Part shown: piece by piece, positions 43,752 through 52,263 of the stretch | Numbering within the stretch: the first letter of the stretch is position 1 | Layout of the letters: each line of letters opens with the position of its first letter | Assembly (NCBI RefSeq): GCF_021044425.1 | Contig: NZ_JAJNEC010000005.1 | Location: 744,001-808,000 of the forward strand | DNA length: 64,000 nucleotides | DNA from: Niabella pedocola | Lineage (GTDB): Bacteria > Bacteroidota > Bacteroidia > Chitinophagales > Chitinophagaceae | Direction of reading: 5' to 3' | Notes under the pieces: generated by a model | What the model saw: only the letters and a program-made list of their open reading frames with translations | Databases searched by the model: none | Told to the model about the DNA's origin: nothing | Program-made: the position numbers and the translations under genes

Positions 43752-45176
43752 CTATTGAATCGTTGATGTTTCGTTCTTTTGCAGCTCCGGAAGGGAAGCA
43801 TCTCCGTTCCATTCAGCCTCGATCTGTTCCAGTGATTTCCCCTTGGTTTCCGGAAGCAGCCGGTACACGGTAATGAATGCAATGATACCAAAAACAGCAA
43901 AGATCCAGAACGTGCCTCCGGTACCCACTGCTTTTAAAAGTATGGGCGTTAATTGCCCCACAATAGTATCGGCGATCCACATCACCATAATACTGATGGC
44001 CATCGCCCTTCCCCGGATCTTACCCGGGAAGATCTCTGCCGCCACCACAAATTTCAGCGGCCCGATCGAAAAGGCAAAACAGGCAAGAAAGGCCATTACA
44101 CAGATCAGTAACCATACCGTAGCAGTAGCACCTGTTGCAAAGCACAGGCCCGTTAAGAAAAGCGCAATGGTGGCTCCTGCCGTACCCCAAAGATACAGCG
44201 GCCGCCGTCCGGCACTATCCACCTTCCACATGGCCACCAGGGTAAAGATCATATTGGCAAATCCAAAGATCACCTGACTTAACAGCGAATTACTTAATGA
44301 TACCCCGGCATTACTTAAAATACTGGGACCATAATAAATGATGGCATTGATGCCACTGAATTGCGAAAACAGCGGAAGCAGTATCCCCAGCAGCAATGCT
44401 TTTCTCCAGCGCGGCGCAAACAGTTCGCGGTACGAGCCTTCGGCACCCGCGCCTTGAGCCTGCGGGTCTGCACGCACTTCATCACCCGGTGAAATAGCGC
44501 TGATGATCGCCCGGCCTTCTTCGGTTCTCCCCTGCTGTATCAGCCAGCGGGGACTTTCCGGCACCAGGAACAAACCCAATAAAAACAGGATGGCAGGTAT
44601 GGCCCCCAACCCCAGCATTGCCCGCCATACTTCTGCTCCAAAGAGCACATCCGTCCAATGGCCCGATCCGGTTAACGGACGACCGGCGGCGCTGTTTACC
44701 AATGCGGCATTGCTCAGGTACGCAATAAGAATGCCCAGGGTAAGCGCAAACTGGTAAAACGTAACCAACCGGCCGCGGATCTTCGCCGGCGCTATTTCTG
44801 AAATATAGAGCGGTACTACATTTGAAGCCAGCCCGATACCTACACCGCCAAGAAAGCGGAATACGATGACCCCGGTTAAAGAAGGCATTGCGGCACAACC
44901 CAGCGCCGATAAAAAAAAGAGCAGTGCTGCAATAAACAACGGTTTTTTCCGGCCCCACCGGTCACTCAGTTCGCCGGAAACAGCCACCCCCGCAATACAG
45001 CCGATCAGCGCCACAGACACAAACCATCCCTCTTCAAAGGCCGAAAGCGAGAATTGTTTTTGCAGGAATGGTAATACCCCCGAAACCACGGCCATATCAA
45101 ATCCGAAAAGAAAGCCGCCCAGGGAGGCCACAAAGGTGATGGTAAGAATGGAAGCTCGTTTAGTAAATGCTGGCAT
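43752..45176 (-). CDS. Sugar porter family MFS transporter
   Basis: A 474-residue twelve-helix proton symporter. Sugar-porter signatures are present: GFLFGFDMAVVSGVLPF in helix 1, DRWGRKKPLF after helix 2, VPESPRWLIQQGR after helix 6, the QFSGINAIIYYGPSI segment of helix 7 and PETKGKSLEQIE at the C-terminus. It imports a free monosaccharide. It lies 19 bases downstream of the phosphomannose isomerase gene and 25 bases upstream of the ROK kinase, in an operon that points to mannose as substrate. Confidence 0.95.
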   Translation of the reverse strand: MPAFTKRASILTITFVASLGGFLFGFDMAVVSGVLPFLQKQFSLSAFEEGWFVSVALIGCIAGVAVSGELSDRWGRKKPLFIAALLFFLSALGCAAMPSLTGVIVFRFLGGVGIGLASNVVPLYISEIAPAKIRGRLVTFYQFALTLGILIAYLSNAALVNSAAGRPLTGSGHWTDVLFGAEVWRAMLGLGAIPAILFLLGLFLVPESPRWLIQQGRTEEGRAIISAISPGDEVRADPQAQGAGAEGSYRELFAPRWRKALLLGILLPLFSQFSGINAIIYYGPSILSNAGVSLSNSLLSQVIFGFANMIFTLVAMWKVDSAGRRPLYLWGTAGATIALFLTGLCFATGATATVWLLICVMAFLACFAFSIGPLKFVVAAEIFPGKIRGRAMAISIMVMWIADTIVGQLTPILLKAVGTGGTFWIFAVFGIIAFITVYRLLPETKGKSLEQIEAEWNGDASLPELQKNETSTIQ

Positions 45177-45195
45177 TGGCTGGAATTAGATGTTT

Positions 45196-47085
45196 CTATA
45201 TGGTTTTATTCACGTTCGTAATGGATGCCGGTTCATAACGTTCATCAGCACCCGGCTTTAAATGATCGATGGACGCTTTTATAAATACCCGCACCATCCT
45301 GGCCCGCTGTGTTCCGTTATTGATCACCGTATATTGTTTTGCAGCTTCGGGAATGACAAATGTTTCCGCATAATGAAATACCTGTTCCGTTCCTGCTACC
45401 TGAACGGTTACGGAGGTTCCCTCCACCAGCATCAGCACATTGCAGCTTTCATCTGTTGTAAATGAAATACGGGAATCAAATTCCACGCGGTGCACATCGT
45501 AAAAGTGATGGGGATGCGTGGGCAGGTGATAGATCTCCCAGTCATCCCCATTGGATATCAAACGGGGATGGGCAATCAGTTCCTTTACTACGTCTGTTCC
45601 CTGATAATTAAAGCGCAGGTTCTTAAACGCATGCTCGATATTGATGGCGCGGGGGTCGCCGTTGAGATCCACCTGCAGCCAGTCATACATTTTAAAAGTG
45701 AAAATATACGGCGTGGAACTGATTTCCAATACCAGGTTGTTGGCGCCCGAACTGTGAACGGTGCCATTCGGAATCAGGAAAAGATCATGCTTATGTGCCT
45801 TATGCACCTGTACGAATTCCTCCACCGGAACCGGCACCTGGTTCCGGTGACTGTTTTCCAGCGCCTCCCGGAACACTTCCGGTTCAATGCCTTCCCGGAA
45901 ACCCAGGTACACTTTTGCATCCTCCTGGCAGTCCAGGATATAATAGGTTTCATCCTGCGTAATATGCTCGCCAAAATGTTGCCGGATATAAGACAGGCGC
46001 GGATGACACTGGATGGATAGATTGCCCCCCTTCCAGGTATCCAGGAAATCGAACCGGATGGGAAATTCATCTCCAAAAAAACCGGCATGACGCCCGAGCA
46101 CCGAAGTCCCGTTCCAGAGCATCAGGAAATCAAAGGCCAGTTCCAGCAAATAGCCGTCGCTTTCAAAAACGATCCCGTTCTCCGGCACGATCAGTTCAAA
46201 AGACCAGGCGTAGTTCACTTCTTCCGGATTCAATCCCGGTATCCGGTCCTTCATCCACTGTCCGCCCCATGCCCCCGGTTCAAACCAGGGTCGCACACGG
46301 AAGCTGCTTTGAGCCAGGTAACCGAAAGCCTCACGGATATCGGCCGATAACGCCCAGCTTAGGGTATCGTTCCATTGAACGTCTCCCAAAACAGCAATAC
46401 GGCTGAGAATATTTTTCTTATGTGCGTTGTATACAACCCAGTCAACAAAATAAAAGCGTTTGTACATGGCAGCAGGAAGCGCAGGTTCTGTTGCTCCCAG
46501 GTTGGTAATGGCCCCGGCCCGCATGCGGTATTGAATTTCATTTTTGGGTACATCCAGATAAATCACCGGTGCCTCCCAACCGCATAAGGCTGCGCCCGCG
46601 CCCAACACCAGGGTACAATCGGCAGTATCATCGGCACTGATGGCGGTTAAACGGTCCATATCAAAAAAGTCGGCCAGGGCGTGCGTACAGCGTGTTCCCC
46701 AAACCGCATCGCTGGCTCCCAGGAAGGGACGCACCAATGCATCCATCTCAGCTTCAGGTTTTAAATAATCGCCTGCAAAGATCCAGTGCACCCGTACTCC
46801 TTTTTCCCGGAATATGGTATTCAACGATTGATATACCGTATCCCAAAGTACCCCGCTATAACCGTCGATCACTATTTTTTTCTCGCTGAGGATCCAATCT
46901 GCAAGGGAGCGGTATCCCTCATGGATCTTATTGCCGCCCAGTGCGTGAAAAGGATAAATGGAATAAGCATCCGTATCAACGCCGGTACGGGCCAATCGTT
47001 GCGGCATCAATGGTTGCCCGCTCTTCCGGAATGATTGCGGAACACTTTTTCTGGTTTCCATACGCGTCTGAGTAAGTTCAGTCAT
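45196..47085 (-). CDS. manA: Class I mannose-6-phosphate isomerase with N-terminal degenerate P-loop domain
   Basis: A 629-residue protein, far longer than ordinary phosphomannose isomerases (about 320-420). Counting from the ATG at 47085, the second half (about residue 265 on) is the isomerase: WFEPGAWGGQWM, zinc ligands in LSIQCHPRLSYI (Gln 359, His 361), Glu 379 in QDETYYI and His 444 in IPNGTVHSSG, then FKMYDW. The first half has IVIDGYSGVLWDT at about 71-83, resembling a kinase Walker A loop that has lost its GKS/T residues; the rest of that half resembles a nucleoside-kinase fold. The isomerase turns mannose 6-phosphate into fructose 6-phosphate. The gene heads the operon with the sugar porter, ROK kinase and GH92. 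A TTG six bases upstream is an alternative start. Confidence 0.88.
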   Translation of the reverse strand: MTELTQTRMETRKSVPQSFRKSGQPLMPQRLARTGVDTDAYSIYPFHALGGNKIHEGYRSLADWILSEKKIVIDGYSGVLWDTVYQSLNTIFREKGVRVHWIFAGDYLKPEAEMDALVRPFLGASDAVWGTRCTHALADFFDMDRLTAISADDTADCTLVLGAGAALCGWEAPVIYLDVPKNEIQYRMRAGAITNLGATEPALPAAMYKRFYFVDWVVYNAHKKNILSRIAVLGDVQWNDTLSWALSADIREAFGYLAQSSFRVRPWFEPGAWGGQWMKDRIPGLNPEEVNYAWSFELIVPENGIVFESDGYLLELAFDFLMLWNGTSVLGRHAGFFGDEFPIRFDFLDTWKGGNLSIQCHPRLSYIRQHFGEHITQDETYYILDCQEDAKVYLGFREGIEPEVFREALENSHRNQVPVPVEEFVQVHKAHKHDLFLIPNGTVHSSGANNLVLEISSTPYIFTFKMYDWLQVDLNGDPRAINIEHAFKNLRFNYQGTDVVKELIAHPRLISNGDDWEIYHLPTHPHHFYDVHRVEFDSRISFTTDESCNVLMLVEGTSVTVQVAGTEQVFHYAETFVIPEAAKQYTVINNGTQRARMVRVFIKASIDHLKPGADERYEPASITNVNKTI

Positions 47086-47227
47086 AATCAATATATTGCT
47101 GTTTGCCGCCCGGGTACGTTATCTGTTTACCTGCAACCGTTCCTGATCTCCATCCTATGGCGCGCAACCCGAAAACAGCGTGCATTAAAAATAATGCAAA
47201 CCGGGCAGTCTTCATTATTTTAGGAGT

Positions 47228-47243
47228 AAATGTACATACATTT
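47228..47243. promoter_or_regulatory. Palindromic operator candidate upstream of the mannose operon
   Basis: AAATGTA-CA-TACATTT is a perfect 7-bp inverted repeat centred about 150 bases upstream of the phosphomannose isomerase start, and suits a dimeric repressor of the GntR or LacI type. No regulator gene lies next to it. Confidence 0.4.
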
Positions 47244-47386
47244 AAACATATAATGAAATCTTTCCGGATTTTATCATGTAGCCACACCGTTATGTATGCT
47301 GCCGCCCAGCGCCGGAGCTGGAACATTTTTGCAGCTGCCCCGCACCTGTACCCGTTTCCTCACCAGAAACGCCTATCTTTAAAAAA

Positions 47387-47506
47387 ATGTTTTCTATGTG
47401 GGATGTACCCGATCTGTTGTACAGGATACCTTCGCTGATGACCGGCACTGCTGCTGTTGCGGTGTTTATTACAAGAAGAAACCCAGACAGTAACCTGTAC
47501 GCCTGA
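47387..47506 (+). CDS. Possible micropeptide, 39 residues
   Basis: A short frame starting MFSMWDVPDLLYRIPSLM, with a moderately hydrophobic centre (TGTAAVAVFI) and a basic end. It is preceded by TATCTTTA six bases from the ATG, which resembles a -7 promoter box. No family is recognised; chance occurrence is quite possible. Confidence 0.2.
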   Translation: MFSMWDVPDLLYRIPSLMTGTAAVAVFITRRNPDSNLYA

Positions 47507-47533
47507 CCGATTTCCACTTATCCTGTTATTATC

Positions 47534-47605
47534 ATGCTCACCCTGATCCTTATTATCCTGGTTTTTGTTATCGTTGGAGGATATACCCAACGCAATAAAA
47601 AATAG
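47534..47605 (+). CDS. Possible single-helix membrane micropeptide, 23 residues
   Basis: The frame reads MLTLILIILVFVIVGGYTQR and ends with Asn-Lys-Lys: one hydrophobic helix with a basic C-terminal tail, a common form of small bacterial membrane peptide. It lies 27 bases after the 39-residue frame. Evidence is composition only. Confidence 0.3.
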   Translation: MLTLILIILVFVIVGGYTQRNKK

Positions 47606-47710
47606 CACCTGCTGTTTTGATACCGTGTATTTAAGCGCGTTATTACTTCCGGCTCCACTTTCCCTCCCCGCCTGCCCATCCGTTGTAAGGATACTGCTGG
47701 CTACCTGTCC

Positions 47711-47863
47711 ATGATGGCTTACGATCCGGTTGCAGATATATCCGTGATCTTCTTGTTGCCTTACCGGGACCTGAGCAGTAAGGACCGGTTTGAGCTATGC
47801 CTGAAGGCGTTGGCCAGGGCCGGTTTGGCCGCCCGTATAGCGCTGGGGCTCACGGGTCAATAA
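47711..47863 (+). CDS. Possible small protein, 50 residues
   Basis: A frame beginning MMAYDPVADISVIFLLPYRD and ending LAARIALGLTGQ, immediately followed by a strong terminator at 47873. The same frame stays open upstream to 47621 but without a start codon, so it could also be the tail of a decayed gene. No family recognised. Confidence 0.3.
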   Translation: MMAYDPVADISVIFLLPYRDLSSKDRFELCLKALARAGLAARIALGLTGQ

Positions 47864-47872
47864 CTAAAACAC

Positions 47873-47908
47873 AAAGCCTGGTACCGGAAAACCGGACCAG
47901 GCTTTTCT
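47873..47908. terminator. Bidirectional rho-independent terminator
   Basis: AGCCTGGT-A-CCGG / CCGG-ACCAGGCT forms a 12-bp stem with one bulge and an AAAA loop (about 47875-47903). TTTTCTT follows on the plus strand and a T-rich run on the minus strand, so it can serve both the nitroreductase gene and whatever is read rightwards before it. Confidence 0.85.
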
Positions 47909-47927
47909 TACCACAAACACCTACAAC

Positions 47928-48560
47928 TTAGTTGAGTTCTGTAACGAACTGTGCTTTATCTTTTCTGACCTTCGTTAAATTTACCAGCCAGTCTTTCTCC
48001 GTATCCCGGTATCCCAGGGCTATGATTACGGCGCTCCGTAATCCTTTTTCTCTTAAACCCAGTATTGCGTCCAGCCGTTCCGGATCAAAGCCCTCCATCG
48101 GCGTGCCGTCCACACCTTCTGCTGCTGCCGCTACAATGGTTACGCCCAGTGAAAGATAGGCCTGCCGGGCCGCATGTGCATAGCCCCTGTCCTGGTCCAT
48201 ACGTCCAAAATTATTCATCAACGACTGGCGCTGCCGCTCCAGCCGCTCCGGATCGCCGCCTCTTTTTGCTGCGGTATGCGCAATAAATGCGTCAATACGT
48301 TCCGGTGTATAGCCATCCCAGGCCGCAAACACCAGCAAGTGCGAGCAACCCGTAATCTGCGGCTGATCGAAGGCTGCCGGCCGGATCTTTTCTTTTAATG
48401 CCTGGTTGCTGATCACAATGATTTCAAAGGGCTGCAATCCATTGGAAGAAGGCGCCAGCCGGGCCGCTTCCAGGATGCGGTCTATTTTTTCCTGCGGGAT
48501 CTGCTGCCCGTTCATCGCCTTGGTGGCATACCGCCAGTTCAGCTGTTCAATGATTTCCAT
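47928..48560 (-). CDS. Nitroreductase family protein (NfsB-like)
   Basis: A 210-residue FMN-dependent oxidoreductase. The N-terminus has the family pattern QLNWRYATKAMNGQQIPQEK with the Arg-Arg/Lys FMN-phosphate contacts, then AARLAPSSNGLQPFEIIVI and, late, GLREKGLRSAVIIALGYRD. The layout matches the NAD(P)H:nitro/quinone reductases of the NfsB type. It acts in the cytoplasm on quinones, nitroaromatics or flavins. It is monocistronic and ends in the bidirectional terminator at 47873. Confidence 0.93.
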   Translation of the reverse strand: MEIIEQLNWRYATKAMNGQQIPQEKIDRILEAARLAPSSNGLQPFEIIVISNQALKEKIRPAAFDQPQITGCSHLLVFAAWDGYTPERIDAFIAHTAAKRGGDPERLERQRQSLMNNFGRMDQDRGYAHAARQAYLSLGVTIVAAAAEGVDGTPMEGFDPERLDAILGLREKGLRSAVIIALGYRDTEKDWLVNLTKVRKDKAQFVTELN

Positions 48561-48609
48561 CGTGTTTATTTTTTGAGGATCCTAAAAAATGTAACGGTCC
48601 GTTACCGTT

Positions 48610-49182
48610 TTATTGCTGCGGCTGCAACTCCAGGAAAATGGTTACATCCACATCCTTTGCTACTGCAGTTCCGGTTGGGTCAAACGGAATGTGGTAATCA
48701 AAACGGTTGATCCGGAACGCGGTCTGAAACCCGATCACTTCTTTTCCCATCTGGTTCTTTGTGCGGCCCCCATAAGTGGCCTCCAGCACTACCGGTTTTG
48801 TTACATCTTTAATGGTCAGGTTGCCGCTCAGCTGGTACTTGTTCCCGGCTTTCTTTTTAAAGCCGGTACTTACAAATTTCATTTCAGGAAACTGCTCCAC
48901 ATCAAAAAAATCGGCAGTTTTCAGGTGCTTATCGCGTGGCGCAACGCCCGTATTGACGCTGGATGTTTGTACGGTGAACTGGATCCTGGCATCGGTAAAA
49001 TCTGCCTTGGCGGCCTGAAGTGTGCCCTGGAACTGATCAAATTTTCCGGCAACAAAACTGATGCCCATATGCTTAATGGTAAAGTTGATGGACGAATGCA
49101 TGGGGTCTGCCGACCAGGTGGTTTGGGCCCATAACTGGATAGTGAATATTGAAAGCCCGAGGAATAAGAAAACTTTTTTCAT
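48610..49182 (-). CDS. YceI family periplasmic protein
   Basis: About 190 residues. The ATG at 49182 puts a signal peptide at the start (KKVFLFLGLSIFTIQLWAQ); a frame from 49206 adds eight residues. The YceI barrel is clear: WSADPMHSSINFTIKHMGIS, FVAGKFDQFQGTLQ, HLKTADFFDVEQFPEMKFV, and FRINRFDYHIPFDPTG. YceI proteins bind a lipophilic ligand such as a polyisoprenoid or ubiquinone precursor in the periplasm. Unlike the YceI at 34117 it is soluble rather than lipid-anchored. A likely promoter region with a duplicated repeat lies upstream. Confidence 0.93.
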   Translation of the reverse strand: MKKVFLFLGLSIFTIQLWAQTTWSADPMHSSINFTIKHMGISFVAGKFDQFQGTLQAAKADFTDARIQFTVQTSSVNTGVAPRDKHLKTADFFDVEQFPEMKFVSTGFKKKAGNKYQLSGNLTIKDVTKPVVLEATYGGRTKNQMGKEVIGFQTAFRINRFDYHIPFDPTGTAVAKDVDVTIFLELQPQQ

Positions 49183-49300
49183 CTGTTGATAATTTTTTAA
49201 GAACATATACTGCTTTTCAAATGCAGGTGCAAAGCAACCACAAGTGCTGGTATTAAAAAATAACCTAGATTAAGTGGCGGCCCGAAAGACCGTTCTTTGG

Positions 49301-49514
49301 GAAACCATTAAGAAATGAAGTGGCATGAAGCCCGCTAAAATCTTAATGTCCCTTAATATCTTAATGGTTTTAAAAAAAAAGCGCGCCCCCCAAAAACAAC
49401 CAGGATCAAGAGGCAATCAAAAAAAGTTCTTCAGGTACTCATTAAGCAACCATTAAGAAATGAAGTGGTATGAAGCGCAGTTAAAATCTTAATGTCCCTT
49501 AATATCTTAATGGC
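49301..49514. repeat. Duplicated TTAATG-type palindromic repeat
   Basis: Two units at 49301-49372 and 49447-49514 share AACCATTAAGAAATGAAGTGG at the left (20 bases of it identical) and CTTAATATCTTAATGG at the right, so each can fold through ACCATTAAG/CTTAATGGT. They lie between the YceI and lipA genes in a 396-base gap that has no gene. Confidence 0.75.
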
Positions 49515-49578
49515 TCCAAAACAAAAGCCACCAGGATCATTCCCGGCGGCCTTATTATTTAATTATATTACCGAACGG

Positions 49579-50490
49579 CTATCCCACCATCCGCTTGCTT
49601 TCCTCCCACTGTATCCGGCCCAGGCCCGGATGTACATGGCGGTCGCTATGATAGGAAGAACGTACCAGGGGCCCGCTTTCCACATAGTCCAGTCCCATTT
49701 CATAACCGGCATCCTTGTAAAACGCAAATTCGTCCGGATGCACGAAGCGCTGTACCGGCAGGTGTTTGGGTGTAGGTTGCAGGTATTGGCCAATGGTTAC
49801 CACGTCGCAACCGTTGTCTTTCAGGTTCCGCAGGGTTTGCAGTACTTCTTCCCTGGTTTCACCCAATCCCAGCATAATGCCGCTCTTGGTGCGGGCGCCG
49901 CCTTCTTTCAGGGTCCGGATCACCTCCATGCTGCGCCAGTATTTGGCCTGGATACGCACCTGTTTGGTCAGCCGCTCTACGGTTTCAATATTGTGGGAGA
50001 TCACTTCCGGAGCTGCTTCCAGCACCGTCTGGATATCTTCTTTTTTCCCCTTAAAATCGGGGATCAGGGTTTCCAGGGTTGTTTCGGGATTCAGTGCTTT
50101 TACCGCCCGGATGGTATTGAACCAGATCGAGGCTCCTCCATCCTTCAGTTCATCCCGGTCTACCGACGTAATCACCGCGTGTTTTACCTTCATCAGGTAA
50201 ATAGCTTCGGCCACCCGTTGCGGTTCATCATAATCTACCGCCTCCGGGCGTCCGGTGGCCACGGCGCAAAATCCGCAGCTGCGGGTGCAGATATTTCCCA
50301 GGATCATAAAGGTGGCGGTTCCCTCTCCCCAGCACTCGCCCATATTCGGGCAGTTACCACTTTCACAAATCGTATGCAGCTTATGTTTATCCACCAGACC
50401 GCGCACATGCTTATAGCTCTCGCCAATCGGCAGTTTTACACGCAGCCAGTCGGGCTTCTTAATCTTCGTTGTTACCGGTAATTCGATCAT
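49579..50490 (-). CDS. lipA: Lipoyl synthase
   Basis: A 303-residue radical-SAM enzyme that inserts two sulfurs into octanoyl groups on lipoyl domains. Both iron-sulfur cluster motifs are present: the auxiliary cluster set CESGNCPNMGEC and the radical-SAM triad CTRSCGFC. Family blocks FMILGNICTRSCGFCAVATG, VSHNIETVERL, KSGIMLGLGE and the C-terminal serine ligand RSSYHSD are all intact. It is cytoplasmic and essential for pyruvate and 2-oxoglutarate dehydrogenases. It stands alone on the minus strand, with no lipB next to it. Confidence 0.98.
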   Translation of the reverse strand: MIELPVTTKIKKPDWLRVKLPIGESYKHVRGLVDKHKLHTICESGNCPNMGECWGEGTATFMILGNICTRSCGFCAVATGRPEAVDYDEPQRVAEAIYLMKVKHAVITSVDRDELKDGGASIWFNTIRAVKALNPETTLETLIPDFKGKKEDIQTVLEAAPEVISHNIETVERLTKQVRIQAKYWRSMEVIRTLKEGGARTKSGIMLGLGETREEVLQTLRNLKDNGCDVVTIGQYLQPTPKHLPVQRFVHPDEFAFYKDAGYEMGLDYVESGPLVRSSYHSDRHVHPGLGRIQWEESKRMVG

Positions 50491-50784
50491 GACGCGAAAA
50501 TACTACAATTTATGCTCACTATTTTTCATTTGGGGCTGTGCACTTCAGAACACAACCCGGCTGCGGTTCCCGCTGCTCCGGGCTACGGCCCCGGGCCTGC
50601 CGGGGCTAAACCCTGCGCATCGGGCAGCCCATCTACTAACAACAGGTGGCAGCAATTTGTTCATGCCCCGGTAACTGGTTCGGCTTGCAACACCCTGGTT
50701 GGGCGCAACTTGCAGTTGTACCCGGTTATTTTATCGCCCCCGGCGATTTCAAAAAAACTATCTTTACCTTCAAATCAATCAACA
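50491..50784. other. Divergent intergenic region
   Basis: About 290 bases between lipA and the OsmC gene, with GC-rich palindromic words near 50570-50610. TATCTTTA at 50759-50766 lies 19 bases before the OsmC ATG and may be its -7 box; a matching TTG is not evident. Confidence 0.4.
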
Positions 50785-51198
50785 ATGACTTCGGAAGTTT
50801 TATACAACGGCGATTTACGTACGACCTGTACCCACTTAAAGAGCGGATCGCATTTTGAAACAGATGCCCCTACCGATAACAACGGCAAAGGTGAACGGTT
50901 TTCTCCTACAGACCTGCTGGCTACCAGCCTTGCGGCCTGTATGATCACCGTAATGGGCATCAAAGCCCGTACCATGGACTTTGACCTGAACGATGTAAAA
51001 ATTGAAGTACTGAAGAAAATGGCGGCCGATCCCCGGCGGGTAAGCGGTATCGATCTGAAGGTACATATCCCGGAAAACCTCGCCGTGATCGATGCCAAAA
51101 CCATCGATATCCTGAAGCGGACGGGTTACACCTGCCCTGTGGCCAAAAGCCTGCACCCGGATATTGAGGTAAATATCGAGTGGGGCGCCTGGGGTTGA
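50785..51198 (+). CDS. OsmC family peroxiredoxin-like protein
   Basis: A 137-residue protein; the ATG at 50785 is chosen because the longer frame from 50512 adds 91 residues of unlikely composition. OsmC features are FSPTDLLATSLAACMITVMG, with the first redox Cys, and TGYTCPVAKSLHPD with the second. The short N-terminal hairpin and swapped-dimer fold are typical. OsmC proteins reduce organic hydroperoxides with thiols. It is probably monocistronic. Confidence 0.93.
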   Translation: MTSEVLYNGDLRTTCTHLKSGSHFETDAPTDNNGKGERFSPTDLLATSLAACMITVMGIKARTMDFDLNDVKIEVLKKMAADPRRVSGIDLKVHIPENLAVIDAKTIDILKRTGYTCPVAKSLHPDIEVNIEWGAWG

Positions 51199-51244
51199 GA
51201 TTGGAGATTCCAGATTTGAGATTCGAGATATGAGATTTGAGATG
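51199..51244. repeat. GAGATT-type low-complexity tract
   Basis: Starting right at the OsmC stop, a run of degenerate GAGATT/GAGATTTG words (GAGATTCCAGATTTGAGATT and similar). The same vocabulary recurs at 53461-53520. Confidence 0.65.
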
Positions 51245-51338
51245 CGGAACCGGAGAGCCAGGAGATCCATTACTGTTTTAGATCCATGGTTATAGTCTGC
51301 ATCCTGTTGGTTTTATTTCCCCGCGATTGACCGAGCAA

Positions 51339-52190
51339 ATGAAAACGATTCAAAGACTTTTTCTCTTTCTTTTTGCGACCCTGGGGGTTATTCATCAATG
51401 CCCGGCACAACAAGATCAGCCTGCATTTAAGGTAATCGCTTTTTTTACGGCCCGGAATGACCCGGCACATATCAGTTTTGTGCACGAGGCCAACAAGTGG
51501 TTCCCGGCAATGGCACTGAAATATCATTTCCGGTACGATTCCACCAATAACTGGAATAACCTCAATGATACATTTCTTGCCCGGTATCAGGTTGTACTCT
51601 TCCTCGATACCCGGCCCGAAACGCCGGAGCAGCGAAAAGCGTTTGAAACTTACATGCAGCGGGGAGGCGGCTGGATGGGTTTTCATTTTGCCGCATTTGC
51701 CCTGCCGGGATCAGCCGTTCCCGATAACTGGCCCTGGTACCACAACCAGTTCCTGGGCTCCGGTAATTATGTAAGCAACACCTGGCGCCCGACTGCCGCC
51801 GTTTTAAAAGCGGAATTGAAAAAACACCCGGCGTTAAAGGGAATACCGGCCTCATTCCGCACCGCGCCCAATGAATGGTACCGCTGGCAACACGACCTCC
51901 GGAAAAATCCGGACATTGATATTCTCTTGTCCATCGATTCCAGCAGCTTTCCGCTGGGCACGGGTCCCAAACCGCAGGAGATATGGCACAGCGGATATTA
52001 CCCGGTGGTATGGAGCAATAAAAAATATCGTATGATGTATTTTAACATGGGACATAACGATATCGATTATGAACACCATACCAACCAGGAATTATCGTTT
52101 ACATTTACAAACCCCGTACAAAATCAGCTGGTGCTGAATACGCTGCTTTGGCTGGGTGGCCAAGGCAACCAAGGAGGCAAAGCCCAATAA
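51339..52190 (+). CDS. ThuA-like domain protein
   Basis: About 283 residues with a signal peptide (KTIQRLFLFLFATLGVIHQC). The mature part is a ThuA-like, glutamine-amidotransferase-like fold: IAFFTARNDPAHISFVHEAN, VVLFLDTRPETPEQR, GGGWMGFHFAAFALPGS and WSNKKYRMMYFNMGHNDIDY. Proteins of this family are associated with trehalose or other sugar utilisation and with exported heme or sugar-binding enzymes in Bacteroidota. The conserved Cys of true amidotransferases is absent. It is followed by the convergent DinB gene, with 73 bases between. Confidence 0.88.
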   Translation: MKTIQRLFLFLFATLGVIHQCPAQQDQPAFKVIAFFTARNDPAHISFVHEANKWFPAMALKYHFRYDSTNNWNNLNDTFLARYQVVLFLDTRPETPEQRKAFETYMQRGGGWMGFHFAAFALPGSAVPDNWPWYHNQFLGSGNYVSNTWRPTAAVLKAELKKHPALKGIPASFRTAPNEWYRWQHDLRKNPDIDILLSIDSSSFPLGTGPKPQEIWHSGYYPVVWSNKKYRMMYFNMGHNDIDYEHHTNQELSFTFTNPVQNQLVLNTLLWLGGQGNQGGKAQ

Positions 52191-52263
52191 CCGGCTTGCT
52201 GCCGCAGCCTGCTTACCGGACGGTCTGCCCCCCGGGGTCACCCGGTACCGGGATAACGACCGG

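Larger units (their letters stand above)
47092..47872. other. Long intergenic stretch with only micro-frames
   Basis: About 780 bases between the mannose operon and the nitroreductase terminator. Besides the palindrome at 47228-47243 it holds only short frames on the plus strand, of which three are described separately. The rest shows no repeat or RNA-like structure. Confidence 0.45.

Noticed and set aside
49492..50481. Plus-strand frame of 329 codons opposite lipA
   Set aside because: The minus strand carries all lipoyl synthase motifs; the opposite frame is a mirror effect of codon bias.
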